Assembly (NCBI GenBank): GCA_036407095.1
Contig: DASWZV010000153.1
Span: forward strand, 1 to 64,000
Reading direction: 5' to 3'
From: Gp6-AA40 sp036407095
Lineage (GTDB): Bacteria > Acidobacteriota > Vicinamibacteria > Vicinamibacterales > UBA2999
Length of the DNA: 64,000 bases
Made by a program: the position numbers and the translations under genes
Shown here: positions 24,221 to 32,794 of the stretch, piece by piece
How positions within the stretch are numbered: position 1 is the first letter of the stretch
Layout: the number at the start of each line of letters is the position of its first letter
Notes under the pieces: generated by a model
Told to the model about the DNA's origin: nothing
What the model saw: the letters and a program-made list of their open reading frames with translations, nothing else
Databases searched by the model: none

Positions 24221-25723
24221 GTGAAAGCGTCCTGGTTGACATGCCGCGCCCTTGCCGCGACGGTGGCGTTCGCTACGCTGTGCGCCGAGGCGTCAGCGCA
24301 GACCGCTGCGCCCCCAGGCGACGCGCCGGTCCGGCCCGTCACGGTCAGCGGCCGCCTCGTACGCGACACCGTCACGCTTGGAAAGACCATCCTCCCCGCG
24401 TGGAAGGTGGAGCTCGTCTACGTGAACACGTCGAAGCAGCCGTGGGAGCTGGGCGAATCGCTCTTCCTCATCGCGCCCTCGTCGGCAGGTGGAGCAGCAT
24501 CGGTGCACGTGTCGCGTGCACCCGCGGAGCCGGGGAAGGCGCCCAAGTACGTAGCCGATCGTTATCGGATGACGTGGGGCCTCAACATCCCCTCAAAGGG
24601 CTCCGCGATCTGGCCGTTCACGGCGCTTCGCGAAATCAATAAGATCGAAGCGCTCATGCTCTCGCTGCAGGCGAGAAGAGTGGACGCCCTCCCGGGCAGC
24701 GGCTACGGGGCGCCGCTGCAGCCGGGCGAGACTCGCACGATCTCCGAGCAGCTGGTGTTCCCCTTCAATGCGGAAGTGAAGGGTCTCCGCGAGGCGATCG
24801 TGATCGTCCCACCCGTCGTCCGCCCCGCCGGAACGGGCCTGCGGCCCGCGCCCTCGATGCTCGTCTTCGACGTGAAGGGGATCGTCGCGTCGGGCACGGC
24901 CTTCGAGGTCCGGAGCACGGACGTCCTCCCGAACGACGCCCCGGCGCTTCGCGGCATCGCGAACGACGTCCTGCAGCCGGCGTGGCGCCGGCTGCAGGCG
25001 CTGAACTTCCTCGTGGACACCTACCCGGCGGAGACAAGCGAGACGCTCATCGCGCTCGCCGGCGACACGTCGCCCTCGTCCGTGATGCGGACGCCCGCGA
25101 TCCTCAACATGGGCCTGTTGAAGACGCCAGGCGCGCTGCCCGTGCTGGTGAAGCTGGTCGAGACCGGCACCGGCGCCACACGCGTTGCCGCGATCGCCGC
25201 GCTCGGGGACCTTGGCGATCCAGCGGCGGCCCCGGCCGTGCGCACGCTGCTCCGGGACAAGGACGAACAGACAGCGAGCTACGCGATCCGGACGGTCGGT
25301 ACGCTGAAGGATCTGGATTCGCTGCCGCTCCTCATCACGGCTCTGCACGACAACCGGCGCACCCTGTACGAGACAGCCGGCGCGGCCATCGTCGCGATGG
25401 ACAATCAGGTGGCGCGCGACGCGTTGATCAATGTCTTCAGGAATCGAAAAGCGCCGGAGCCCACGAGGACGGCGGTGGCCTCCACGCTTGGCGCAGCGAG
25501 GGCGCCCTGGGCTACCGAGGCGGCGGTGTCGGTGCTCCTCGACGAGCAGGAAGAAGACGACGTGCGCCTGGCAGTGGTGCAGACGCTGCGCATCAACCGC
25601 AGCAGCGACGGGGACGCGGCGATCGAGAAGGCCGCCGCGAGCAGGAAGAAGAAGGTGAAGGAGGCGGCCACGTCGGCGGTGGAGCGCTTCAAGAAGGACG
25701 CGGCCTCGAAGAAGAGTTCGTAA
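24221..25723 (+). CDS. Secreted HEAT-repeat protein
   Basis: 500 aa from the GTG at 24221, with AGGGAG immediately upstream. It has a signal peptide (ALAATVAFATLCAEASAQ). Residues about 30-260 are a beta-rich domain (VTVSGRLVRDTVTLGKTILPAWKVELVYVN). Residues about 265-490 are HEAT/PBS-lyase-type repeats (TRVAAIAALGDLGDPAAAPAVRTLL, then AIRTVGTLKD, AAIVAMDNQ). The end is Lys-rich (KKKVKEAATSAVERFKK). HEAT solenoids bind proteins; the partner is unknown. Confidence 0.85.
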   Translation: MKASWLTCRALAATVAFATLCAEASAQTAAPPGDAPVRPVTVSGRLVRDTVTLGKTILPAWKVELVYVNTSKQPWELGESLFLIAPSSAGGAASVHVSRAPAEPGKAPKYVADRYRMTWGLNIPSKGSAIWPFTALREINKIEALMLSLQARRVDALPGSGYGAPLQPGETRTISEQLVFPFNAEVKGLREAIVIVPPVVRPAGTGLRPAPSMLVFDVKGIVASGTAFEVRSTDVLPNDAPALRGIANDVLQPAWRRLQALNFLVDTYPAETSETLIALAGDTSPSSVMRTPAILNMGLLKTPGALPVLVKLVETGTGATRVAAIAALGDLGDPAAAPAVRTLLRDKDEQTASYAIRTVGTLKDLDSLPLLITALHDNRRTLYETAGAAIVAMDNQVARDALINVFRNRKAPEPTRTAVASTLGAARAPWATEAAVSVLLDEQEEDDVRLAVVQTLRINRSSDGDAAIEKAAASRKKKVKEAATSAVERFKKDAASKKSS

Positions 25724-25748
25724 TTACGCCCGCAACGAAGGGAGGACG

Positions 25749-26129
25749 ATGCCCGGTTCAAACGAGAAGAACCCTGGACGCGCGCGTGTCATCCCCGGGA
25801 CTCGGGCGATCGAAGGAGTCGAGGTCCTTTACTACGCCGAAGATGGCCGATCTACTGCCGACGATCTCTTCGATGCGATAACCGGATACGTGCAGCCGCG
25901 GAACGCTCGATTCGGGGGTACCAGTCCCTATGGATGTGAGTTGACCCTTCCGGGTGGTTCGCGCTTCCACGCCGTGGGGTTTCACGGTGACCTCAATGGC
26001 TGGCGCAAGGACATCGAAGAAGGTTCTCGCGGGCTCGGATTACCGCTCGCACGGATCGCCGGGGATCGAGTCGTGGTGTCCGACGGGCGAGAGTTCCGGC
26101 TCGCGGACTGCAAGCCCAGGTTTTATTGA
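25749..26129 (+). CDS. Small protein of unknown function
   Basis: 126 aa with GGGAGG a few bases before the ATG at 25749. It is predicted cytoplasmic, with GYVQPRNARFGGTSPYGCELTLPGG in the middle and DRVVVSDGREFRLADCKPRFY at the end. No family recognised. It lies 25 bp after the HEAT-repeat gene, possibly co-transcribed. Confidence 0.68.
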   Translation: MPGSNEKNPGRARVIPGTRAIEGVEVLYYAEDGRSTADDLFDAITGYVQPRNARFGGTSPYGCELTLPGGSRFHAVGFHGDLNGWRKDIEEGSRGLGLPLARIAGDRVVVSDGREFRLADCKPRFY

Positions 26130-26171
26130 AGCACGCTGATAGACGCGAAGTACGCATCGTGGGACGGCCTG

Positions 26172-26507
26172 CTAGGGACACCACGTCGCGCCATCGTGCA
26201 GATCGAAGCCCTTGCAGCTCGCGGCGCGAGCTCTCGAATACACCACATAAGGACGCTCAGGCTCCCCGGTGTATCGGTAGAAGTTCTTCGAGTCCTCGCC
26301 GTACAGCCACCAGTCGCCCGAACCGTTGTTCATCACCGTCGCATCGAACGTGAAGATGCTGGACTCCACGGGAATCCTGTAACCCTCGCCCGTCGAGAGC
26401 AGCCACAAGTTACCGAGAAATGTAGTGAACATACCGAGCCCCAACACACAGACGATCACCAGAGCGCCCGATACAAATGAAAGCCTGCCAGAAGCGCGGT
26501 ATGTCAT
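26172..26507 (-). CDS. Small membrane-anchored protein of unknown function
   Basis: 111 aa from the ATG at 26507. One N-terminal transmembrane segment (FVSGALVIVCVLGLGMFTTF), then a domain rich in aromatic residues (GSGDWWLYGEDSKNFYRYTG) that probably faces the periplasm, ending CKGFDLHDGATWCP with two Cys. No family recognised. Longer in-frame starts upstream add unstructured text. Confidence 0.62.
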   Translation of the reverse strand: MTYRASGRLSFVSGALVIVCVLGLGMFTTFLGNLWLLSTGEGYRIPVESSIFTFDATVMNNGSGDWWLYGEDSKNFYRYTGEPERPYVVYSRARAASCKGFDLHDGATWCP

Positions 26508-26654
26508 GCGTGGGTCGGCTTCGCCAGCCTTGACGGCCGTATCATCGCAAATCGCTGGTCCGGACGCACACGTGATGAGTTCGGAGAGGGCTGAACGGTC
26601 TCTCCGGTCTATCGTTCCTCCCACGAGGTTTCAGAGAGGGGAGATACGGAAGGT

Positions 26655-27359
26655 ATGTTCGAGCTCATACAAAAACCGCGAGGACGCTCCGCCACCGGCA
26701 TAGTAATGGGCCTCATGCGTCTGCCCGTTATCGCCACGGTCGCCGAACTCGATCGGGCGCGGCACGGAGACCACGTGCTTCTCGAAGCGCGAATCAGTCC
26801 CTCGAATGCGTTCACCGTGCTGGAAACGTGGATCAGGGAAGACCACAAATACGTTGTGCACACCGGCAACTTCGCCGCGTACTGGAAGCGGCGTGCCCGA
26901 CCGGTTTCGAACGGTGTGACAGACGAGGTCCAGGAAGTTCAATCGGTGCCAGCCGGTCTGCGGGTGCAGGTCGAGCAGGCCGACGTCGCGATCGAAAATG
27001 ACGATTTCATACCCGGTTTTGAGGGCGGCAGCGAGGGCATCTCTGGCGGTGATGCACCCCCGCCGGTTGATCTCGTGCGGGGGTTTGAGATCGGCGAGTT
27101 CGTAACTGTCCAGGGCCGTTTGCACAACAACGGTAGACGATGGGCCATCGAGGCTGAGCGTGTGGACGAGGCAACGGCCGCCCACTACGTCGCTTCCCTC
27201 AAATCCGACGCCTCAGAGTCTGAACGCCTCTCGCGCGCCTTTTCGGGCGTGTTGATTGCGCTCGCTCTTGTCGTCGGCGTGCCATCCGTGATTGGCGGCG
27301 TCTATTGTCTCAGGCGGTTTTCCATGAACCCACCCGCTACTTCGCTCGCGCGAGATTGA
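26655..27359 (+). CDS. Protein of unknown function with C-terminal membrane anchor
   Basis: 234 aa. A soluble beta-rich part (ATVAELDRARHGDHVLLEARIS, then EFVTVQGRLHNNGRRW) is followed by a transmembrane segment near 205-225 (VLIALALVVGVPSVIGGVYCL). The pattern of a small beta domain plus anchor is vaguely like bacterial GIDE-type proteins, but key motifs are not evident. The start is uncertain, as GGAAGG sits almost on the ATG. No neighbour suggests a role. Confidence 0.6.
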   Translation: MFELIQKPRGRSATGIVMGLMRLPVIATVAELDRARHGDHVLLEARISPSNAFTVLETWIREDHKYVVHTGNFAAYWKRRARPVSNGVTDEVQEVQSVPAGLRVQVEQADVAIENDDFIPGFEGGSEGISGGDAPPPVDLVRGFEIGEFVTVQGRLHNNGRRWAIEAERVDEATAAHYVASLKSDASESERLSRAFSGVLIALALVVGVPSVIGGVYCLRRFSMNPPATSLARD

Positions 27360-27433
27360 CGACGCGCTGCCCTGGCCCGGATCTCGAAACTCGATGCACA
27401 GCGTGTTGGACAAGCGATCGCGCCCGTCGAGGA

Positions 27434-28363
27434 TCAAGGCTGTCTAGAGCCGCGGCCTCCGGCGCCGCGCCCGCTTTCCTGCAGCTTCTTGAGCTCCTGC
27501 AGCTTCCTTTCATCGAGCGAGTCGAGGACCTTGTAGTCGGACGGCACGGTGAAGAGGTCGGGCGGCGGCTCGGCGCGCACGATGTTCGTCAAGCGGTAGG
27601 CGGTCTCCCCCGATCGCGGGTCGCTCCGCGTGATCAGCACGGCCGTCCCCAGCTCGTTGGAGAACCAGCGTTCGGTCACCAGGTTGATTGGTGAGAGGTT
27701 GCCGATCTCGCCGGCGGGAATGATGTTCGTCGTTCGTACGCCGGTCGCACTGACGCCTTCGATCTGTCGTGTCCCGAGTTGTTCGACAACGGGACCACGC
27801 GCCGCCCCGGCCCGTTCCGCCTCTGCGCGCTTCAGATTGGTAGACACCGTGTTGAGCGCTTCCTTCTGCATGATCAACGCCGAGCTCCTGAGCGCCTCCT
27901 TGGTCTGTTCGTAGAGCGTGTAGGACACGTGTTCGACCGGATCGGTGATGACCACGTACCGCTGCGGTTCGTTCGATGGGGCGGCGCTGGTCCAGACACC
28001 GCGCCCCCGACCGCCGGCACCAGCCGCTGCGTTCGGCCCTGTCGTCAGCCGCAAGACGGTCAGCGGTCCTACGAGCGCCATCTGCTGCTCGCGTCGCGTA
28101 CGTCCCCGGCCGTCGCGCGCGATCGATGTGGAGAAGCGCTGCTCGATTCGATTGCCGTCAGGAAGCGTTTGTGTGAACTCGGTGGTCGCGTCCGCGGTGA
28201 ACGGCGCCCCGGTGATCGGTGGCACGTTCTCGCCCTCCGCGTTTCCAACCTGCCATCCTGCGGTGGCCAGCGTGAACACCGCTCGTTCCTGTGCCGATGT
28301 CGCCGCCACGGCAATCGCCGCGACCATCGCCACAACCCACCAGCCTGCACGTGTCTTCGTCAT
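27434..28363 (-). CDS. Secreted protein of unknown function
   Basis: 309 aa with a signal peptide (VVAMVAAIAVAATSAQ). The body is a typical acidobacterial exported protein: EQRFSTSIARDGRGRTRREQQ, RYVVITDPVEHVSYTLYEQ, VEGVSATGVRTTNIIPAG-like text, and LVTERWFSNELGTAVLITRSDPRSGETAYRLTNI. It ends in a Gly/Arg-rich tail. It lies 54 bp downstream of the anti-sigma gene on the same strand, so it may belong to that regulon or operon. Confidence 0.8.
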   Translation of the reverse strand: MTKTRAGWWVVAMVAAIAVAATSAQERAVFTLATAGWQVGNAEGENVPPITGAPFTADATTEFTQTLPDGNRIEQRFSTSIARDGRGRTRREQQMALVGPLTVLRLTTGPNAAAGAGGRGRGVWTSAAPSNEPQRYVVITDPVEHVSYTLYEQTKEALRSSALIMQKEALNTVSTNLKRAEAERAGAARGPVVEQLGTRQIEGVSATGVRTTNIIPAGEIGNLSPINLVTERWFSNELGTAVLITRSDPRSGETAYRLTNIVRAEPPPDLFTVPSDYKVLDSLDERKLQELKKLQESGRGAGGRGSRQP

Positions 28364-28417
28364 CGTGATTCTCCGATAGCAGCCGTAGAGCGCGAGCTTC
28401 AGTTCGCGCGCAACAGC

Positions 28418-28999
28418 CTACAGGGACACTCTCAGCCCTCGAGCCACACCGTCTTCGCCAACGAGGACGTCGACATCCACCATTTCCGTTGAGGCACTTG
28501 CGGCGACGCCGAGCTCTGTCAGCGCCGACCGCATCACCCGCATGCGTACGACATGCACGATTTCGCCGGCCGCGACCGGATCGCCAACGAGCACCAGCGC
28601 CGAGCGCGCATCGTTCGCGCCCGGATTCGGGTGCCGATCGGCTGCGCCCGCCGCACGCGTGTCTGCCGCGTCCGGGATCGCGGGCACGGGCCGTGGGGAC
28701 GCAGCCCGATCAAATGAGATGGCCGGCGATCGTGGCGGAGCGACCGACGTGTCAATGAGCTCGCGCTGAAGCGCTACTGAACCCACGATCGTGACGCCGG
28801 CTGCAATCGCGGCCGCGCCGCGGACGACGCTGCGCGTGCGCCGCCGCCGCGTCGGCGACGTGTTCGCCTGGTCGCGACGTGCGTCCCAGAGCGCCATGAT
28901 CGCGGCCTCGACATGAGCCGGCGTCTCGACCCGTGCCTCTGCATCCGCCAGTGCGCGCAGCGCCCGCGTCAGTGCCTGGTCGCTCGATCGTGAGCTCAT
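28418..28999 (-). CDS. Membrane-spanning anti-sigma-factor-like protein
   Basis: 193 aa from the ATG at 28999, with GAGGTG upstream. The N-terminal helical part (LTRALRALADAEARVETPAHVEAAIMALWDARR) faces the cytoplasm. One transmembrane segment follows at about 60-80 (VVRGAAAIAAGVTIVGSVAL), then a periplasmic domain. The start overlaps the sigma-factor stop by 4 bp, the usual sigma/anti-sigma arrangement. No zinc-binding HxxxCxxC is present, so identification as an anti-sigma factor rests on context and topology. Confidence 0.78.
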   Translation of the reverse strand: MSSRSSDQALTRALRALADAEARVETPAHVEAAIMALWDARRDQANTSPTRRRRTRSVVRGAAAIAAGVTIVGSVALQRELIDTSVAPPRSPAISFDRAASPRPVPAIPDAADTRAAGAADRHPNPGANDARSALVLVGDPVAAGEIVHVVRMRVMRSALTELGVAASASTEMVDVDVLVGEDGVARGLRVSL

Positions 29000-29601
29000 A
29001 CTTCGCACCTCACCGTGGGTCGCCCGGGAACGAGCGCACAGGCGCGCGAGCGCTGCACCTTCTGCGTGAGCAGCTGCCTCGCGCGATGAAGCCTCGAGCG
29101 AACCGTGCCGAGTGCGCACGAGAGCGCCGATGCGGCATCGGCATAGCTGACGTCCTGCAGATCGCAGAGCACGATCACCTCGCGGTACTTCGAGGGCAGC
29201 GCGAGGATTGCCCGGCGCATCTCGCGAACCTCGTGCTCCCGAGACAGTTCCTCGACCGCCGAGCCGCCGACAGATGCCGCGCAGAGGTCGGAGGCGCTGT
29301 CCTCGAGCGGGACGAACAGTCGATCGCGCAGCAACCGGCGGCGAATCTGGTGGCGCGCCGAACCGTAGAGATATGTCGTCAGGCTCGCGCGCCCCGGATC
29401 GTAGCGTGAGGCACCGCGCATGAGTCCGAGGAAGACTTCCTGGACGATGTCCTCGGCCGTGTCGTTCGAGCCGGTCATGAGCCGCGCGAAGCGAAAGACG
29501 ACCGAGTGATGCTTGCGGTAGACGGCAGCGAAGGCCTCGCGATCCCCGGCTGCCGTCCGTCGCATCAGGTCGTCGTCAGAAACCTCGCCCTCGTGCCGCA
29601 T
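28996..29601 (-). CDS. ECF-type RNA polymerase sigma factor
   Basis: 201 aa from the ATG at 29601; a GTG at 29652 would add 17 residues. Sigma region 2 is clear (DREAFAAVYRKHHSVVFRFARLMTGSNDTAEDIVQEVFLGLMRG), then region 4 (AILALPSKYREVIVLCDLQDVSYADAASALSCALGTVRSRLHRAR). It directs RNA polymerase to a stress or envelope regulon. It is coupled by ATGA to the membrane protein downstream, presumed to be its antagonist. Confidence 0.94.
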   Translation of the reverse strand: MRHEGEVSDDDLMRRTAAGDREAFAAVYRKHHSVVFRFARLMTGSNDTAEDIVQEVFLGLMRGASRYDPGRASLTTYLYGSARHQIRRRLLRDRLFVPLEDSASDLCAASVGGSAVEELSREHEVREMRRAILALPSKYREVIVLCDLQDVSYADAASALSCALGTVRSRLHRARQLLTQKVQRSRACALVPGRPTVRCEV

Positions 29602-29694
29602 GACGAACGTGATTGCGCCATGTGCCGGGAAAGTTCCGGAGAGTGCGGACACGTCCGATTAGACGTCCGTGTCGTCCGAAAGAGACGGGGCAGT

Positions 29695-30594
29695 TCAGGA
29701 CTCGGCGGCGATGGGGAAGAGCCGATCGAAATTGCCGCCGAAGATCAACGCTTCGTCCCCGGGACGAAGACCGAGCGAGGCGACGACCATCGTCTGGGCC
29801 TCGTGGACAGGTCGCTGCCATCCCCTCGGGAAGAACGACGAATCGGTTCCAAACAGCAGGCGCGACGGTCCGACTATTGCGAGCGCGGTTCTGAACACAT
29901 CGTGCAATGTCAGTCCGGGCGTATAGCGAATCCAGCCATTCGAGCTCGAGGTGTCGAGATGGATGTTCGGACACAGATCCGCCGCCATCAGAACTTCGCG
30001 CAGCAGGCCCGCGCCGAAGTGCGGAACGATGAAGGGAACGGTCGGGAACATGGTCGCGAGTCGCCCAACGGCGAGCGGATCGCCAAGCCGCATGTCGAAG
30101 CGGCTGGGCAGGCCGAGCTTCTTGCGAACGCCGACCGAGAGCACCCCGCAGTGAACGAAGACCGCGGTGCCCGGGTGCGCGGCGGCGACCTCCAAGACGC
30201 GCCGCACGCGCTCGTCATCGAGCGGCACATGGTGCATCGCCGGAAACAGGCAGATGGCGCGCAGGCCCCGGTCGCTCACCGCTCGCCGTGCCCGATCGAC
30301 CGCGTCGTCTCGTGACGGGTCGAGCATGAAGAATCCCACGAACCGGCGCGGCTGGCTCGCGACCGCGGTGGCGACCGAGTCCTCGTCGCCGGGCACGCTC
30401 GCGATCAGCGCAGCCCGCGTGACCCCGGCGGTATCCAGCTCCTGTGCCCATCGCGCCGCGAGAGACTCTGGAGTGCCAGGGTCTTCCCATTGCAGCTCCT
30501 GGCAGAGTTGCGCGGCCGTCTCACCCCGCCCCCGTTGGGTCGCGAGCGTGGCGAAGAACTGTGTGGAAAAGAAGTGGCAGTGTATGTCGTTCAT
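29695..30594 (-). CDS. Amidohydrolase-family (amidohydrolase_2) enzyme
   Basis: 299 aa TIM-barrel metal-dependent hydrolase. HCH near the start (His5, His7) is the N-terminal metal motif. FVHCG, IVPHFGAGLLREVL and FGTDSSFFPRGW supply the later His/Asp ligands of the amidohydrolase_2 group (ACMSD / gamma-resorcylate decarboxylase type). It could be a decarboxylase or hydrolase of a cyclic compound. It lies just upstream of the first AT-rich repeat array, on the same strand as the sigma factor. Confidence 0.88.
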   Translation of the reverse strand: MNDIHCHFFSTQFFATLATQRGRGETAAQLCQELQWEDPGTPESLAARWAQELDTAGVTRAALIASVPGDEDSVATAVASQPRRFVGFFMLDPSRDDAVDRARRAVSDRGLRAICLFPAMHHVPLDDERVRRVLEVAAAHPGTAVFVHCGVLSVGVRKKLGLPSRFDMRLGDPLAVGRLATMFPTVPFIVPHFGAGLLREVLMAADLCPNIHLDTSSSNGWIRYTPGLTLHDVFRTALAIVGPSRLLFGTDSSFFPRGWQRPVHEAQTMVVASLGLRPGDEALIFGGNFDRLFPIAAES

Positions 30595-30602
30595 TGCTGT
30601 AA

Positions 30603-30689
30603 TTCAAAATGCAAAATGCAAAATGCAAAACGGGATGCGACGGAATGCATCAGTATCCATTTTGCATTTCGAATTTTGCATTGTGCATG
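30603..30689. repeat. AT-rich hairpin of tandem AAAATGC words
   Basis: AAAATGC is repeated in tandem at 30606-30628. The reverse complement, TTTGCATTTCGAATTTTGCA, follows at 30661-30680. Together they form a long imperfect hairpin with a loop of about 25-30 nt. A near-identical array lies at 32001-32110, and the two bracket the MATE gene. The right arm encodes the last residues of the MATE protein. Confidence 0.88.
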
Positions 30690-31996
30690 ACACGAGTCCG
30701 TTTCCACCACGCGCCCACCAGCACGACCGCTGTGAACACGAGACCGATCGAGAGTCCAATCCACAGACCGGCGACGCCCCAGGCGAAATGAAAGCAGAGG
30801 GCGTAGCCGACTGGAAGACCGAAGATCCAATGCCCGATGACATTCACGATCATCGGTATGCGGGTCTCCCCCACGCCTCGCAGCACGCCGGTCGCGACGG
30901 CCTGCGTGCCGTCGAACAGCTGGAACGCGGCGGCGATCGCGAGCAGGCCGACGCCGATCTCGATGATGCGGCGATCGGTCGTGAACGCGCCGATGAGCGC
31001 CGCCGGCCATGCGAAGAGCACCAGGCCGATCAGCGTCATCACCACACCGCCGGTCGCGAGCGCTGTCCATCCGGCGCGCACGGCGCGTCGAAAGTCGCGC
31101 GCGCCGACGGCATGGCCGACGCGTACCGCCCCCGACGAGGCGAGACCGAGCGGCACCATGAATGCCAGCGAGGCGATGTTGAGCGCGATCTGATGCGAGC
31201 CTGACGAAACCGGCTCGAGCCTGCCCGCGAGCGCGGTTGCGGCGGCGAAGACGCCGACTTCGAGCGCGACTTGTGACGCAGCCGGAAATCCCAGCGTGAC
31301 GAGGCGACGAAGACGGGCCGCATCAGGGACGAGCGGGACGCGTGTGTGCTCTCGGCGACGGCGATGTTCGAGCTGGATCGCGACATACAGAAAGAGCGCC
31401 ATGTAGATGCGTGCCAGAGTCGTCGACCAGGCCGAGCCTTCGACGCCCAGGGCCGGCATCCCGAGATGCCCGTAAATCAGGACCCAGTTCGCTCCTGCGT
31501 TCACGAGGTTCGCCGAGATGAGGGCGAACATGATCGGCCGCACGATGTGCATGCCCTGCAGGTACCGCCGCAACGCAGCGTAGAGCAGAAGCGGGAGCGC
31601 GCCGAACGAGATGACCCGCAGGTAGTCGCTGACGAGCGGTCGGATCTGCGGATGCAGTCCCCACCATTCGAGCGTCAACCAGAGCAGCCACGCGAGGCCC
31701 ATGACAAAGGGCGTGACGAGGAGCGCGAGCCAGACGCCGCTGTGCAGCCACTGCCGACAGCTCGTCGAGTCGTTCGCGCCATACGCCTGGGACACGAATG
31801 TGTCGAGCCCGAGCATGAGGCCCATGCCGAAGATGGCGATCGCAGTGAAGAGACTGCTGCCCATTCCCGCGGCGCCGATCGCCGCCGGGCCGAGCGGTCC
31901 CACCATGATGGTGTCGACGACGCCCATCGACATCCAGCCGACTTCGGCAAGGATCACGGGGCCGGCGATACGGAGAAGGGGGAGGAGTTCGGACAC
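30650..31996 (-). CDS. MATE-family efflux transporter
   Basis: 448 aa from the GTG at 31996; upstream in-frame codons translate repeat sequence. About 12 transmembrane segments. MATE features: RIAGPVILAEVGWMSMGVVDTIMVGPLG at the start, GANDSTSCRQ after TM2, and VSSGSHQIALNIASLAFMVPLGLASSGAVRVGHAVGA. It exports cationic compounds against Na+ or H+. The C-terminal VMHNAKFEMQNGY is encoded by the AAAATGC repeat, so the native tail was probably altered by the repeat. AT-rich arrays lie at both ends. Confidence 0.93.
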   Translation of the reverse strand: MSELLPLLRIAGPVILAEVGWMSMGVVDTIMVGPLGPAAIGAAGMGSSLFTAIAIFGMGLMLGLDTFVSQAYGANDSTSCRQWLHSGVWLALLVTPFVMGLAWLLWLTLEWWGLHPQIRPLVSDYLRVISFGALPLLLYAALRRYLQGMHIVRPIMFALISANLVNAGANWVLIYGHLGMPALGVEGSAWSTTLARIYMALFLYVAIQLEHRRRREHTRVPLVPDAARLRRLVTLGFPAASQVALEVGVFAAATALAGRLEPVSSGSHQIALNIASLAFMVPLGLASSGAVRVGHAVGARDFRRAVRAGWTALATGGVVMTLIGLVLFAWPAALIGAFTTDRRIIEIGVGLLAIAAAFQLFDGTQAVATGVLRGVGETRIPMIVNVIGHWIFGLPVGYALCFHFAWGVAGLWIGLSIGLVFTAVVLVGAWWKRTRVMHNAKFEMQNGY

Positions 31997-32000
31997 GCGA

Positions 32001-32110
32001 AATACAAATGCGAAATGCAAAATGCGAAATGCAAAATTTAAAACAAAAGACGAACGGGTTCTAATTGCCTGAGTGACATTTTGCATTTTGCATTTCGAAT
32101 TTTGCATTCT
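32001..32110. repeat. AT-rich hairpin of tandem AAATGCG/AAAATGC words
   Basis: Left arm 32001-32040 repeats CGAAATGCAAAATG. Right arm 32077-32110 is its inverted form (ATTTTGCATTTTGCATTTCG). The loop is about 35 nt and contains AAAGACGAACGGG. It fills the whole space between the divergent MATE and DinB genes, so both promoters must lie in or next to it. Confidence 0.88.
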
Positions 32111-32116
32111 ATAGAT

Positions 32117-32599
32117 ATGACTCCGCATCCCGTCTACGCCGCATACGTCGAGGGACAGGACGTCCTTCGCTGCCTCGAAGAGACGCCGGCCCGGATCGAC
32201 GCGCTCGTGCGTGCCTGGCCGCGTCAGCGCGACGAGCAGTCGTACGCGCCTGGGAAGTGGACCGCGCGGCAGCTCCTCGTCCATCTCGCGCACGTCGAGA
32301 TGGTCTTCACGACCCGTCTGCGTCACGCGCTGACCGAAGACCGCTACATCGTGCAGCCGTTCGAGCAGGACGACTGGATGGCGGCCGAGTCTCCGGTTGC
32401 CGCGCTGATTGCGCTCGATGCGTATTACTCCCTGCGCAGGATGAATCTGCAGCTGTGTCGCGGGCTGACCGGTCAGCAGAAGCGCCGCGTTTTCACGCAC
32501 CCCGAGTTCGGTGAGATCGACGTCGACTGGCTCATGGGGTGGTGTGCCGGACACGAGCGTCATCATCTGCCGCAGTTCGAGGCGATCGGGAAGGGATAA
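32117..32599 (+). CDS. DinB-family protein
   Basis: 160 aa from the ATG at 32117. Four-helix DinB/YfiT fold with GKWTARQLLVHLAHVEMVF near 46-64 and GHERHHLPQF near the end, which place the three His of the usual metal site. DinB-like proteins include thiol-dependent transferases and damage-inducible proteins; no substrate is known here. It starts seven bases after the AT-rich repeat and is followed at once by a small membrane protein. Confidence 0.88.
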   Translation: MTPHPVYAAYVEGQDVLRCLEETPARIDALVRAWPRQRDEQSYAPGKWTARQLLVHLAHVEMVFTTRLRHALTEDRYIVQPFEQDDWMAAESPVAALIALDAYYSLRRMNLQLCRGLTGQQKRRVFTHPEFGEIDVDWLMGWCAGHERHHLPQFEAIGKG

Positions 32600-32602
32600 C
32601 CC

Positions 32603-32785
32603 GTGAACGGCGTGATAGTGGTCTACCTGGCGGGCGCGCTCATCGCGCTGTGGCGCACCGACGCGGACCCATTCGAGCGCCTGCTGCTCGCATTGCTCTG
32701 GCCGATCGGTCCCCTCGCGTTTGTCGTGACGGTAGCGATATTACTCGCGGCATCGCCGCTGGCGTTCCTGCCGAGACGATCGTAG
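32603..32785 (+). CDS. Small two-helix membrane protein
   Basis: 60 aa, GTG start at 32603 with GGGAAGGG in the end of the DinB gene as ribosome site. Two hydrophobic segments (VIVVYLAGALIALW and LALLWPIGPLAFVVTVAILLAASPLAF) joined by an acidic loop. No family recognised. Probably co-translated with DinB. Confidence 0.66.
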   Translation: MNGVIVVYLAGALIALWRTDADPFERLLLALLWPIGPLAFVVTVAILLAASPLAFLPRRS

Positions 32786-32794
32786 TGTCCGCTC

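Noticed and set aside
30603..32110. CRISPR array
   Set aside because: Units are 7-nt words directly in tandem, without spacers of 30 nt or so, and there are no cas genes.
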